Positions 1 through 9,646 of a DNA stretch of 64,000 nucleotides are shown in pieces. The position numbers were made by a program, and so were the translations under genes. Source of the stretch: Hymenobacter chitinivorans DSM 11115 (GTDB lineage: Bacteria > Bacteroidota > Bacteroidia > Cytophagales > Hymenobacteraceae); assembly GCF_002797555.1 (NCBI RefSeq), contig NZ_PGFA01000003.1, positions 186,001-250,000 on the forward strand, read 5' to 3'. Under the pieces are notes generated by a model, which saw only the letters and a program-made list of their open reading frames with translations, was not told the DNA's origin and did no database searches. Positions within the stretch are counted from its first letter, which is position 1. Every line of letters starts with the position of its first letter.

Positions 1-662
1 TGAAAAAGGCCGGGCAGCCGCTCACCTTTCCCGGCGGCTTCCGCGGCCAGCCCCAGGAATGGGACTTTTTCTCCCCGGAGCATTGGGAAGTGCCGCTGGT
101 AACGGCCCAAACGCCGCTGTTCCTGTTTCGGGCTGCCGCCGACCAAGGCCAGGTGGAAGCCCGCAGCCTGAGCCGCACCGCCTGGACGGAGTACGTCACG
201 ACCGAAGCGGCCGGGGCGCTGGCGCTGCGCTTCGTGCAGGGCGAGGCCAAAGAGGCTGCGGCTCCGGCCGCCGAAACCGGGCCGGCCGCCTGCCTGCGGG
301 CTTACTACGGTGACAAGCTGCCGGCCCGCCGCCAGGATTTGAGCGGCTTTACGGAGGTGGTAGTCAAGGCCCGGGCCAGCCGGCCGGTGGGGGCGCAGGT
401 GGTGCTGGCCACCCAGGATGCCGCCGCCTTTGCCGCGCCCGTACCGCTAACTACTGAGCTGCGCGAAATCCGGATTCCGCTGAGTAGCTTCAACGCCAGT
501 GCTTTACTGCTGAGCCCGAGGCCGTATCCGGGTTTTTTGCCGCTGCGCTTCCAAAGTTCTAACCCCGGCCCGCTGCGGCTGGCCGACACCGAAGTGGTGC
601 AGCTGCTGGTAGATGCCGCCGCGGCTACCCAGGTTGATATTGAGTCGATTTTCCTGCGGTAA
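1..662 (+). CDS. C-terminal part of an unidentified, probably carbohydrate-active protein (5' end outside window)
   Basis: An open frame runs in from the left edge (first complete codon at base 3) to TAA at 660-662, giving about 219 residues without a natural start. The visible part looks like two beta-rich stretches: an N-terminal piece around PGGFRGQPQEWDFF and a C-terminal domain with alternating strands ending VDIESIFLR. Such a tail resembles the small beta-sandwich modules that end secreted glycoside hydrolases or CBM11/CIA30-like proteins, but no catalytic motif is in view. The next gene, a GH2 glycosidase on the same strand, starts 84 bases downstream, so the two may be co-transcribed. 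The family cannot be named from this fragment; a role in glycan breakdown is inferred only from context. Confidence 0.55.
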   Translation, partial: KKAGQPLTFPGGFRGQPQEWDFFSPEHWEVPLVTAQTPLFLFRAAADQGQVEARSLSRTAWTEYVTTEAAGALALRFVQGEAKEAAAPAAETGPAACLRAYYGDKLPARRQDLSGFTEVVVKARASRPVGAQVVLATQDAAAFAAPVPLTTELREIRIPLSSFNASALLLSPRPYPGFLPLRFQSSNPGPLRLADTEVVQLLVDAAAATQVDIESIFLR

Positions 663-746
663 ATGCCGCTTGCTCACCCGCTGCGGGCCCGGTGCCTTCG
701 GCCAGCTGGGTATCTTGCCACTCCATTTGCTTCCAAACTCTTCCGC

Positions 747-3206
747 ATGCGCTTTTCTTCTTCCTTTCTGGCCCTGCTCCTGATGGTGGCCGCCCCGGCC
801 CTGGCCCAGTCGCGGCAGGATATTCTGCTGACTTCCGACTGGAAATTTACCAAGGGCGACGTGGCCGGCGCGGCCCAGCCCGGCTTCCAGGACGCCAAGT
901 GGCAAACCGTGCGCGTGCCCCACGACTGGGCCATCTACGGTCCGTTTAGCAGCACCAACGACTTGCAGCAGGTCAAGATTGAGCAGAACAACGAGAAGCA
1001 GGCTACCACCAAAGCCGGCCGCACCGGCGGGCTGCCCTTTATCGGCACGGGCTGGTACCGGCGGCGGCTGGCGGTGCCGGGCTTCGGGCCGGGCAAGCGC
1101 GCCGAGCTGGTCTTCGACGGGGCCATGAGCAACGCCCACGTGTTTGTGAACGGCAAGGAAGTGGGCTACTGGCCCTACGGCTACAACTCGTTTCACTTCG
1201 ATATCACCCCGTTTTTGAGCCCGGGCGGCGGCGCCAATACCCTGGCCGTGCGCCTGGAAAACCAGCCCGAAGCCTCGCGCTGGTACCCCGGCGCCGGCCT
1301 CTACCGCAACGTGCACCTGGTCGTTACCGATGAGGTGCACATCCCGGTGTGGGGCACCTACGTCACCACGCCCACCATCACCGCCGACTTTGCCAAGGTA
1401 AAGCTGCGCACCGCAGTAGCCGGCGCCACGGCGGCCCAGAGCCTGCGCCTCGACACCGAAATCCGGGATGCGGCGGGCACGGTGGTAGCCACCACCAGTA
1501 CGCCCCTGGCCGCTACCGACGGGCAGCAGTTCGAGCAAAACCTGGTGGTGCCCCAGCCCCGGCTTTGGTCGCCGGAAACGCCGGTGCTCTACACGGCCAC
1601 CTCGAAGCTGTACGCCGGCTCGGTGCTCAAAGACGAGTATCAGACCCGCTTCGGTATCCGCTCGTTTACGTTTGAGGCCAACAAGGGCTTTTCGTTGAAC
1701 GGGCAGCCGCGCCGCTTCCGGGGCGTGTGCAACCACCACGACCTGGGCCCCCTGGGCGCGGCCATCAACCCGGCCGCCCTGCGCCGGCAGCTGACCTTGC
1801 TCAAGGACCTGGGCGCCGACGCCATCCGGACGACTCACAACATGCCGGCCCCGGAGCTGGTGAGTTTGGCCGACGAAATGGGCTTTATGCTGATTGTGGA
1901 GTCGTTTGACGAGTGGAAAAAGCCCAAGGTCAAGAACGGCTACAGCCAGTACTTCGACGAGTGGTCGGAGCGCGACGTGGTGAACATGGTGCACCGGGAC
2001 CGGAACCATCCCTCGGTCATTATGTGGAGCATCGGCAACGAGGTGCCCGACCAGTGGGCCCCCGGCGGCACCAAGATTGCTCGGCGCCTGCAAGACATTG
2101 TGCACCGCGAAGACCCGACCCGACCCGTGACGGCCGGTATGGACCAGTTCGACGCGGTAGTGGGCAACGGCTTTGCGGCCCTGCTCGACGTGCCGGGCTT
2201 CAACTACAAGCCCCACCGCTACCCCGAAGCCTACACCAAGCTGCCCCAGGCCCTGATGCTGGGCTCCGAAACGGCTTCCACGGTCAGCTCCCGCGGGGTG
2301 TACAAGTTTCCGGTGGTAACGGCCAAGGATAAGAAGTATCCGGATAATCAGTCGTCGTCCTACGACCTGGAAGCCTGCAACTGGTCCCAGACGCCGGACG
2401 AGGAATTCGCGGCCCAGGACGCGCTGGGCTACCTCATGGGCGAGTTTGTGTGGACCGGCTTCGACTACCTCGGCGAGCCGACGCCCTACGACGAAGCCTG
2501 GCCTTCGCACAGCTCCTACTTCGGCATCATGGACCTGGCGGGTTTGCCCAAAGACCGGTTTTACCTCTACCGCTCCCGCTGGAACCCCACCGCGGCCACG
2601 CTCCACCTGCTGCCCCACTGGACCTGGCCCGGCCGCGAAGGCCAGACCACGCCGGTGTTTTGCTACACGAATTATCCCTCGGCCGAGCTGTTCGTGAACG
2701 GCGTAAGCCAGGGCCGCCAAACCAAGAGCTCATCCGACAAGCCCCAGACCCAGTACCGCCTGATGTGGAACGAGGTGAAATACGCGCCCGGCAGCCTGAA
2801 AGTAGTGGCCTACGACGCCCAGGGCAAAGCCGTGGCCGAGGAGGAAGTGCGCACCGCCGGTAAGCCCCACCATATCAAGCTGGTCACGGACCGCCCCAGC
2901 CTGGCCGCCGACGGGCAGGACTTGGCCTACGTAACCGTGCGGGTGGAAGACGCCCAGGGCAACCTCTGCCCCGAAGCCAGCAACGAAGTGCAGTTCAAGG
3001 TCACGGGGGCGGGGCAGTTTCGGGCGGCGGCCAACGGCAACGCGGCCAGCCTGGAGCTGTTTCACGAGCCCCGTATGAAAGCATTTCAGGGGCAGCTCGT
3101 GGCCATCGTGCAGGCCGCCGATAAGGCCGGGCCCGTGCAGCTGCAAGCCACCGGCAAAGGCCTGAAAAGCGCCAGTGTGACCCTGCAAACTACTGCTGCG
3201 AAATAG
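747..3206 (+). CDS. Secreted GH2 family glycosidase (beta-galactosidase-like)
   Basis: A protein of 819 residues. ATG at 747 is preferred over an upstream in-frame ATG at 663 because it gives a clean signal peptide (MRFSSSFLALLLMVAAPALAQ). The order is sugar-binding jelly roll (DWKF, VPHDWAIYGPF, TGWYRRRL), immunoglobulin-like middle, and TIM barrel (NHHDLGPLGAA, ESFDEW). The expected acid/base Glu is in IMWSIGNEVPD (Glu432) and the nucleophile Glu in LMLGSETAS (Glu508). After the barrel come a DUF4982-like segment and a C-terminal GH2C-type domain (VTDRPSLAADGQDLAYVTV). Substrate could be a beta-galactoside, beta-glucuronide or similar; GH2 covers several, so specificity is unresolved. A strong hairpin follows the stop. 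Confidence 0.93.
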   Translation: MRFSSSFLALLLMVAAPALAQSRQDILLTSDWKFTKGDVAGAAQPGFQDAKWQTVRVPHDWAIYGPFSSTNDLQQVKIEQNNEKQATTKAGRTGGLPFIGTGWYRRRLAVPGFGPGKRAELVFDGAMSNAHVFVNGKEVGYWPYGYNSFHFDITPFLSPGGGANTLAVRLENQPEASRWYPGAGLYRNVHLVVTDEVHIPVWGTYVTTPTITADFAKVKLRTAVAGATAAQSLRLDTEIRDAAGTVVATTSTPLAATDGQQFEQNLVVPQPRLWSPETPVLYTATSKLYAGSVLKDEYQTRFGIRSFTFEANKGFSLNGQPRRFRGVCNHHDLGPLGAAINPAALRRQLTLLKDLGADAIRTTHNMPAPELVSLADEMGFMLIVESFDEWKKPKVKNGYSQYFDEWSERDVVNMVHRDRNHPSVIMWSIGNEVPDQWAPGGTKIARRLQDIVHREDPTRPVTAGMDQFDAVVGNGFAALLDVPGFNYKPHRYPEAYTKLPQALMLGSETASTVSSRGVYKFPVVTAKDKKYPDNQSSSYDLEACNWSQTPDEEFAAQDALGYLMGEFVWTGFDYLGEPTPYDEAWPSHSSYFGIMDLAGLPKDRFYLYRSRWNPTAATLHLLPHWTWPGREGQTTPVFCYTNYPSAELFVNGVSQGRQTKSSSDKPQTQYRLMWNEVKYAPGSLKVVAYDAQGKAVAEEEVRTAGKPHHIKLVTDRPSLAADGQDLAYVTVRVEDAQGNLCPEASNEVQFKVTGAGQFRAAANGNAASLELFHEPRMKAFQGQLVAIVQAADKAGPVQLQATGKGLKSASVTLQTTAAK

Positions 3207-3228
3207 CTGGGCCCGGGCGTAAAGACCG

Positions 3229-3264
3229 AAAAAGGCCGCCGGGAAACTCCCGGCGGCCTTTTTT
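3229..3264. terminator. Intrinsic terminator between convergent genes
   Basis: A perfect 11-bp stem (3234-3244 with 3248-3258), 3-nt loop, A-run on the left and six Ts on the right. The A and T flanks let it work for both the GH2 gene and the convergent adhesin gene. Confidence 0.85.
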
Positions 3265-3294
3265 ACGCACTGCCATGGCGTCGGCAGCGCGCCG

Positions 3295-6200
3295 CTACTT
3301 CACGATGCTGAAGCGGCGGTTTTCGACGGTGCTGTTGGTAATCAGCCGGCAGGTGTAGACGCCGTTGGGCAGCTCGGCGCGGCCCAGGTCGAGCTGGTAG
3401 TCCTGGCCGCCGACCACCTCAGCGTTGTAGAGCGTGGCTACCAGGCGGCCCAGCTCGTTGTACAAATACACTTGGGCCTTGCCGCCCAGCGTCGGGCGGA
3501 AGCGGATGGTGGCCTGATCCACGACCGGGTTGGGGTAGATTTCGAGCCCGGCGGCGTTGCTCAGCAAGGCGGCGGCTTTGGCCGGGGTGCTGCCCAGCGT
3601 CACGCTCGTCGTCGTAGTGGGAGCGGGGGCCGTGGTGGTAATGGCGGTGCTGCTCCGCACGCTGATTTTGCCGCCTTTGAGTTCCTGAAGTACCGTTTTG
3701 CCCCCGGTCCAGTTGCTGGAAAACAGCAGCTCCCCGGTGGAGGACCGCAGCGTGACGCCAATCTTATGCGGAGCCCCGGTCACGGTCGACTCCAAGGCCT
3801 GCACCGACAAGTCCAGGCCGCCGCTGAGGCCGGTTGTATTCAGCGGGTCGGTGATGTCGCTCAGGGTGGCCTTGGTGTTGAAGTCGCCCTGGTTGCCGCT
3901 GGCGCTGGACACGGTGCCCAGGGTGTTAATCGAGTTGCTCTTGATCTGGTAAGTGCGCCACAGGCTGCCTACCAGCCGGCGGAAAATGATGGTGGCCTGG
4001 CCCTGGATGTTTTTGCCGCTCTTGTTCCACTTCATCGTGAAGCCAAAGTTCATCTTCGAGCCCCCCGGCGCCGCATACGAGCCGCCCGACTGGGCCACCA
4101 CTACGCTGCCGCCGCCATTCACGTAGTCCTGGCCGGGCACGGCAATGGTAATCAGGGTGTGCTCGGGCGTGCGGCCGGCGTAGTAGCCACCCTGGGCTTC
4201 CACCAGCAAATCGAAGGTGCGGCCGCCGTTGCCGAAGTCGGCTGAGCTCAGCGTTACGGGTAGTACGCCGGTGCGGGCCGTGCCCTGCAGGTTGGCGGTG
4301 CTGACGGGGCTGACGGCGAAGGTAGTCGTGCCGAACAGGTTGGTTTCCCCCAGGCCGTTCACCTCCTTAAACGCGGCCCGGGCATTGCCAATAATGCCCC
4401 GCGAATTGTCCGCAGCATCGGTCAGCGTAGCAATGTACTCCACGTTGGCCGTGGCCGAAGTCGAGTTGGCCGTGCCAAAGTATTCCAGGCCCGAGTACAC
4501 CACGTCGGTATTCTCCGGAGTTACAACCAAATTCGTAGGCGTGGCGCCGGTAGCCTCTCCCACGTTGGTAGTGTTAGGTCGGAACAGGGCCGTAATGGCG
4601 TAGCTGCCGGCTTTCTGACTGATAATAAACGTCTTGCTAACCGTGCTCAGGCCGCCGGGCGCCGGAAACGCGACGCTGCCCAGCGTGGTAGTGCCCAGCT
4701 TAAAGTCGATGGTGCCCCCCACAGCCGTCAGCACGCTCAGGGCCGAGAGTGAAGTCACGGTAGCCGTGAGCGTCACTTGGTCGGAGTACTGCACCGGGCC
4801 GCTATGACTGAGAATGAGGTCCGAAGTGGCGGTGGAAATGTTGGCCGTGGCCGTGGTGCTGGTATTGGCCAGGTAGTTTGGCGCATCCTCGCCGCCGATG
4901 CTGATGCCGCTCACCGTCACGGTTTTGGCCGTGCCCACGTTGGCATCGGCAAAGCTGGCCGTGGTGTAAACCGGGAGTAGCTGGTCACCGATCACCCGGT
5001 CGTCCTGGAGGGTGGCTAGGGTCACCGTGTTACCATCAAATACCTTGCTGGCAGCGGTGGCCGTCACCTTCAGCTCCCGCACGGTGATGTTGGCCTGGGC
5101 CGAAGCCGTGGTGTTGGGGGCGTAGTTGTCTTTGTCGGCCCCGCCCGGCAGGCTCACGTCGGCCGTGACGAGCTTATCGGTGCCCACGTTCTTAGTGGCA
5201 AATAAGCCATTGGCGGCCCCGAGCGTGACGACGTCGCCGGCTACCAGGCCGCTGGCCGGCCGCAGCACCGGCGTTACCGAGGCCGTGCGGGTGCCGTCGT
5301 ATACCTTGTGGGCGGCCGTCAGAGCAATGGTCAGGGCTTTGGGAGTAATATCGGCGGTGGTGAAGGCCGTGGCGTTGACGCTGTAGTTGGCCGCGTCGGC
5401 GCCCGTCAGGGTCAGGCCCGTCACGGTTACGGTTTTCCCGGTGCCCACGTGTTTATTGGCGAAGCTGCCCGTGCCGCCCCCGGGCACCACCTCGTCGTCG
5501 GGGAGCTGCCCGCTCAGGGTGCGGCCCGTAACGGTGGCGCCGGTTTGCCCGTCGTACACTTTCGCGCTGGCCGTTACGGAAGCTACCAGGGCTTTGGCCG
5601 TAATGGCGGCCGCAGTAGTAGCCGTGGCGTTGGCCGCGTAGTTGCCCGCATCGGCCCCCGACTTGCTCACGCCGGCCATGACGGGCTTGCTCAAACCCAC
5701 GTTTTTGTCGTCGAACTGCCCATTGGTGGCCGCTACGCTCACCTTGTCGCCCGGCACCAGCCCGCTGCTGATGGCCGCGCTGACGGCCGCCGCCGTAGTG
5801 CCGTCATACTGCTTGCCCTGGGCGCTGATGCCGATAACCAGGGAGCGGGCCGTAATGCTGGCCGTGGCGCTAGCCGTGGGATTGGCTGCGTAGTTGTGCT
5901 CGTCGGCCCCGCCGCTGATGGCTACGGCCGCCGTTACCTGCTTGCCGGCGCCCACCGTTTTCGAGTCGAACTGCCCGTTGCTGCTGGTCACCGTTACTAC
6001 GTCGCCGGTCAGCAGGCCGCTGCCTGCCGCCAGCAAGGCCGCCGTGCCGGCCGTGGAGGTGCCGTCGTACTCTTTGTCTTGGGCGCTGAGGGCAATGGTC
6101 AGGGCTTTGGGAGTAATATCGGCGGTGGTGTAGGCCGTGGCGTTGACGCTGTAATTGGCCGCGTCGGCACCCGTCAGCGTCAGGTCGGTGGCCGTTACGG

Positions 6201-9200
6201 TTTTACTGGTGGCCACGTGCTTATCGGCAAAGGCCGCCCCACCAATCGAGATGCTGACGGCATCGCCGTCCACTATACCGGCCAAGTTGGTGGTGGTCAG
6301 GATGGCCGCCGTGGTCCCGTCGTAGGTTTTTGAGTCGGCCGTGACGGCCGCCGTCAGGGCTTTGGGGGTGATGCTGGCCGTGGCCGTAACCGGGCCCGCC
6401 AGCAGGCGGTAGTTGGGCGCATCGGCCCCGGTGAGGCCGAAGCCCAGGCCGGTAACGGTTTTACCCGGGCCCACGGTTTTGTCGGCAAAAGTGGCCGTGC
6501 CGCCCGTCAGGCTGACTTCGTCGCCGGCTATGGCTCCGCTGACGGCGCGGCCGGTGATGCTGGCCGCCCGGGTAGCATCGTATACTTTGCCGGCCGCCGT
6601 AAAGGAAGCCGTCAGGACTTTGGGTTGAATAGTCAGGGCGGCGGGCTCACTGGTGGCCGGGGTGTAGTTGAGGCTGCCGGCGTAGACCGCCGTAACCGCG
6701 TAGGTACCGGCCCGAACTGGAGCTTCCGCCGCGGGACCGTACGTGGTAAGGCCCGTACCAACATAGCGCAGGGTGACATCGGTCAGTACTTCCGCCGGCG
6801 TACCAGCTCCGGTAGCCTGGCCCGTGCCGCCGTGGGCCTGGTGGTCGTAGGGGAAAGTGCCGCCGCTGGCCGTCACGTCCGGGGTTACCTGCGTAACGGT
6901 CAGCAACACGGAGGCGCTGGCCGCCTGGTAGTTAGTCGTGGCGGCGGCTTCCACCAACAGGGTTTGCTGCGGGCCGGTGCTGAGGATAATGCCCGCGGCT
7001 GGTGTGTAGCTAAGCGCCCCGGGCGCCGAACCGCCCGCCACGCCGGTTACGGCAGCATTGAGCTGACTGCTGGAAAGCGCCGTGCCGTAGGCAATGGCAT
7101 CGGGGTTCGGCCAGGTAATGGTCTGCGGGGCCTTTTGCACCAGCAGGCTGCCAGTGGCGCTGCTGGCGGCGTAGCCCGGCCCGGCGCTAAAGCTGGCGGC
7201 CACATACCCTACATAAGCCGTGGGGCTGGCATTGATACCGGCCAGGCTGACGTTGGGCAGCGCGGCGGCCCCGGTGGCGTCGGTTGTGGCGGTGCCCACG
7301 GCCAGGTTATTGAGCCGGAAAGCAATGGTTTTGCCACTGAGCGGGGTGCTGCCGGCCCTGAGCGTGGCCGTCAGGGTAGTCGTGCCGCCGTAAACTCCCG
7401 TGGCTTCTGCTACGGTGAGGGTGGTCGGCAGCTCGGAAAAGGTGATGGTTACCTGCGACGTCGAGGTGCAGCTGCCGTTGGCAATGGCCCACTGCAGGTG
7501 GTAGGTGGTGCCGGCCACGCCGCTAAAGCCCGAGGTCGGACTGTCGGGAGTGGCTACCACCCCGTCGAGGCCCCCGGTGATACTCCAGCTGCCGGTACCG
7601 ACGATGGGCGTATTGGCCGCCAGCGTGGTGCTGGTGCCGCTGATAGTTTGAGCCGGACCCGCATTGGCCGTCGTGGGGGCGGGCGTCACGGTCACGGCCA
7701 CGGGCTCAATATCCGAGCAGTTGCCGTTCGTGGCTTTGATGTAATACGTGCCGCTGACGGCTACGGCGCCCGGGGTGCTCAGCGGCGTGGTGGCGGCGGC
7801 ATCGGTCCAGTAGCTGAGCGTGCTGCCGCTGGGCAGCGTACTGCCGCTCGTTACGGCTGCGGCCGTCAGGCTGACGGTGGCCGGGGCGCACACGGCCGCC
7901 GGAGCCGTGACGGTCAGCACGGGCAGTTGGGTAACCGTTACGGGCAGGGGTGCCGACATGGCCGTGCAGGTATTGCTGTTGGTAACCAGCACGGTGTAGG
8001 TTCCCGCCGTGCTAGCCGTGTAGGTTTGCTGCTGGGCGGGTGCGCCATTGATAGCCGAGCCGTTACGAAACCACTGATACCCGGTGATGGTGCCGGCACC
8101 CGCCGTGGCGTTGGCCGTGAGCATGGTGCTGCCGCCGCTGCAAAACGTAGCGGCTCCCGTCACGCTAACGGTGGGGCCCCGCAGGGTCACGGTGCGCGTC
8201 GTGGAGGCTGAAGAGAAGTTGCAGCCCACGGCCGTTGCCTCGATATTGACCGTGCCGACGAACCCCACCGCCCAGGTTACCACGCCGCTGGCATTGATGG
8301 TGCCGGCCGCCGAGTTGTTCAACGACCAGCTGAGGCCTGTGCTGTTGGCGGCCGAGGAGGTATAGGCCGTGGTGGTGGCACTCGTGACCGGGCAATTCGG
8401 TTCGGTACTGCCGGCCACCACGGTAATGAGCGTGGGCGCACTAACGGGGGGAGTTACCGTAACCGCCACCGTAGCGGTAGAAAAGGGCGCCGCAGTGTTG
8501 CCGCAACCTGGGTCCCCAGACAGCGCCGACAGTTGGGTTATCTGGCAGAAGTAGTAGCGGGTGCCGGCAACCGTGGAGTTGGGCGTATAGCTGTAGGTGC
8601 CCCCGTTAGTGTTGGTTGCCCAGATGCCCCCCCCACTCGTTGGCGTTGCCTGAACCAGTACCGCATTGGTTAAGCTGGTCGTATTGGTAAGGTTATAATA
8701 CCACCTATACACAATGTTGGCCTTGCTTCCCGAGCCGCACGTAAGCACCCTGGCTTGCAGAGCCGTGGTAGTACCATTAAGGCAGAAAGACTGCGCAGTA
8801 GTCGTAATCAGCGCCGCCCCCGATGGATATTCGCCCGCGTCCGTGAATTGATAAGAGGCCAAATACGCGGTGGTGCCGCCCGCGGCCAGCACGGTGAACT
8901 TCACGCCCAAGTGCCGCTGCTCGATGCTGTAATCAATTTGCCAGCTGCCATCCGCTGCCACCGGCACATCGTAGCGGTGGTAGTCGGGATAATCCGGCTC
9001 CTCCTTAAACTCAACGTGCACCGTCTGGTCCTGGGTCCAGCCGCTGCCGCTGATGTGGGCCACTTCGCCGGGAGCGTAGTCATCCTTGTCCGAGGTGACG
9101 GTGGGCGCGTAGCTGGATTGGGCAGCGCCGCCTAAGGCAATTAAAAAGAGAATTAGCGTGAGCAGCAACCCCAGGGCGCTGCTCCTTCTCCGCCGGAGAA

Positions 9201-9222
9201 TGGAGGGTACGGGTGTGGTCAT
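3295..9222 (-). CDS. Giant secreted adhesin-like protein with YDG/MBG repeats and a T9SS C-terminal domain
   Basis: A protein of 1975 residues. The ATG at 9222 is chosen over a TTG at 9237; it yields a basic N-terminus (ILRRRRSS) and a hydrophobic signal segment ending GGAAQ. Order: a beta-rich N-terminal region (SDKDDYAPGE), several Ig/PKD-like modules to about residue 780, one MBG-like module, seven tandem YDG-type repeats of about 85 residues (869-1464, each with K.YDG near the start and ADA.NY near the end), an unassigned region, then a type A T9SS sorting domain (LEIYPNPVVDQ, ELPNGVYTCRL) in the last 85 residues. It is expected to be exported by Sec and T9SS and attached to or released from the surface. 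Ligand unknown; adhesion is inferred from architecture. Confidence 0.9.
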   Translation of the reverse strand: MTTPVPSILRRRRSSALGLLLTLILFLIALGGAAQSSYAPTVTSDKDDYAPGEVAHISGSGWTQDQTVHVEFKEEPDYPDYHRYDVPVAADGSWQIDYSIEQRHLGVKFTVLAAGGTTAYLASYQFTDAGEYPSGAALITTTAQSFCLNGTTTALQARVLTCGSGSKANIVYRWYYNLTNTTSLTNAVLVQATPTSGGGIWATNTNGGTYSYTPNSTVAGTRYYFCQITQLSALSGDPGCGNTAAPFSTATVAVTVTPPVSAPTLITVVAGSTEPNCPVTSATTTAYTSSAANSTGLSWSLNNSAAGTINASGVVTWAVGFVGTVNIEATAVGCNFSSASTTRTVTLRGPTVSVTGAATFCSGGSTMLTANATAGAGTITGYQWFRNGSAINGAPAQQQTYTASTAGTYTVLVTNSNTCTAMSAPLPVTVTQLPVLTVTAPAAVCAPATVSLTAAAVTSGSTLPSGSTLSYWTDAAATTPLSTPGAVAVSGTYYIKATNGNCSDIEPVAVTVTPAPTTANAGPAQTISGTSTTLAANTPIVGTGSWSITGGLDGVVATPDSPTSGFSGVAGTTYHLQWAIANGSCTSTSQVTITFSELPTTLTVAEATGVYGGTTTLTATLRAGSTPLSGKTIAFRLNNLAVGTATTDATGAAALPNVSLAGINASPTAYVGYVAASFSAGPGYAASSATGSLLVQKAPQTITWPNPDAIAYGTALSSSQLNAAVTGVAGGSAPGALSYTPAAGIILSTGPQQTLLVEAAATTNYQAASASVLLTVTQVTPDVTASGGTFPYDHQAHGGTGQATGAGTPAEVLTDVTLRYVGTGLTTYGPAAEAPVRAGTYAVTAVYAGSLNYTPATSEPAALTIQPKVLTASFTAAGKVYDATRAASITGRAVSGAIAGDEVSLTGGTATFADKTVGPGKTVTGLGFGLTGADAPNYRLLAGPVTATASITPKALTAAVTADSKTYDGTTAAILTTTNLAGIVDGDAVSISIGGAAFADKHVATSKTVTATDLTLTGADAANYSVNATAYTTADITPKALTIALSAQDKEYDGTSTAGTAALLAAGSGLLTGDVVTVTSSNGQFDSKTVGAGKQVTAAVAISGGADEHNYAANPTASATASITARSLVIGISAQGKQYDGTTAAAVSAAISSGLVPGDKVSVAATNGQFDDKNVGLSKPVMAGVSKSGADAGNYAANATATTAAAITAKALVASVTASAKVYDGQTGATVTGRTLSGQLPDDEVVPGGGTGSFANKHVGTGKTVTVTGLTLTGADAANYSVNATAFTTADITPKALTIALTAAHKVYDGTRTASVTPVLRPASGLVAGDVVTLGAANGLFATKNVGTDKLVTADVSLPGGADKDNYAPNTTASAQANITVRELKVTATAASKVFDGNTVTLATLQDDRVIGDQLLPVYTTASFADANVGTAKTVTVSGISIGGEDAPNYLANTSTTATANISTATSDLILSHSGPVQYSDQVTLTATVTSLSALSVLTAVGGTIDFKLGTTTLGSVAFPAPGGLSTVSKTFIISQKAGSYAITALFRPNTTNVGEATGATPTNLVVTPENTDVVYSGLEYFGTANSTSATANVEYIATLTDAADNSRGIIGNARAAFKEVNGLGETNLFGTTTFAVSPVSTANLQGTARTGVLPVTLSSADFGNGGRTFDLLVEAQGGYYAGRTPEHTLITIAVPGQDYVNGGGSVVVAQSGGSYAAPGGSKMNFGFTMKWNKSGKNIQGQATIIFRRLVGSLWRTYQIKSNSINTLGTVSSASGNQGDFNTKATLSDITDPLNTTGLSGGLDLSVQALESTVTGAPHKIGVTLRSSTGELLFSSNWTGGKTVLQELKGGKISVRSSTAITTTAPAPTTTTSVTLGSTPAKAAALLSNAAGLEIYPNPVVDQATIRFRPTLGGKAQVYLYNELGRLVATLYNAEVVGGQDYQLDLGRAELPNGVYTCRLITNSTVENRRFSIVK
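4831..6618 (-). repeat. Seven tandem YDG-repeat units within the adhesin gene
   Basis: Seven in-frame units of about 255 bp each. Most share ALT or ALV after a PK/AK boundary, a K.YDG motif, and GADAANY or a variant. Units 2 and 5 share a nearly identical stretch (6092-6184 and 5324-5416) offset by 768 bp, exactly three repeat lengths, continuing into the start of the following unit. Confidence 0.85.
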
Positions 9223-9347
9223 ACAGGTGGTATGCAAAAGGTGGTAGATAAAAGAGCAAGCTGCCTGGCTGCGGCAGCCAAAGGCACAGGGCTTGGCCAG
9301 GCGTAGGCTAGGGCCCGGCCGGGATGCAGAAACTCTTAAAGTGAGGA

Positions 9348-9377
9348 CAGAAGTAATATTTAAGTGTAATTTATCAA
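9348..9377 (-). promoter_or_regulatory. Candidate Bacteroidota-type promoter of the adhesin gene
   Basis: On the minus strand TTG (9377-9375) is followed after 19 nt by TACTTCTG (9355-9348), one mismatch from TAnnTTTG. It would give a leader of about 120 nt before the ATG at 9222. Confidence 0.45.
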
Positions 9378-9608
9378 TAATTAATATAACACATCATGTT
9401 AAATAGATTTATTTCAATTTTATTTTGTGTTTATACGCATTCATTTCTCCGGGTGAATAATATGGATTTCACTATACAATTGATTTATGATTAGCTCAGA
9501 GAGACTAGTCGGGGCGCAATGGCAGAGTGCCCAGGCGGCGGGTATACCATCGTTGATTTGTGCGGTAGATGCGCGGGTTTGTGTCTTACTTGGCGTGGGC
9601 ACCGTAGG

Positions 9609-9616
9609 TAATTTTG
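9609..9616 (+). promoter_or_regulatory. Candidate -7 element (TAATTTTG) of the DUF983 gene
   Basis: An exact match to TAnnTTTG, 30 nt before the ATG at 9647. The upstream element is poor: a TTG at 9590-9592 gives only a 16-nt spacer. Confidence 0.4.
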
Positions 9617-9646
9617 TCTTGTTATCGAAGCCCAGACTTCTGCCTT

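Larger units (their letters stand above)
9223..9646. other. AT-rich divergent intergenic region
   Basis: A 424-bp gap between the divergent adhesin and DUF983 genes. Bases 9340-9490 are strikingly AT-rich against GC-rich surroundings. It holds a candidate promoter for each gene (listed separately). I see no convincing gene or RNA; the small open frames here lack family resemblance. Confidence 0.6.

Noticed and set aside
504..2720. A 738-residue open frame opposite the GH2 gene, and similar long antisense frames at 14171-16054, 16810-18498, 24489-26003 and 34404-35849
   Set aside because: They mirror well-recognised genes in GC-rich DNA, are rich in H, R, G and A, and show no domain or signal; they are shadows of codon bias.
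4831..6618. YDG repeats as a CRISPR array
   Set aside because: Units are about 255 bp, in frame and protein-coding, without short direct repeats and unique spacers.
9340..9490. AT-rich stretch as a replication origin
   Set aside because: No DnaA-box cluster seen and no dnaA, dnaN or gyr genes nearby; promoters for two divergent genes explain it.
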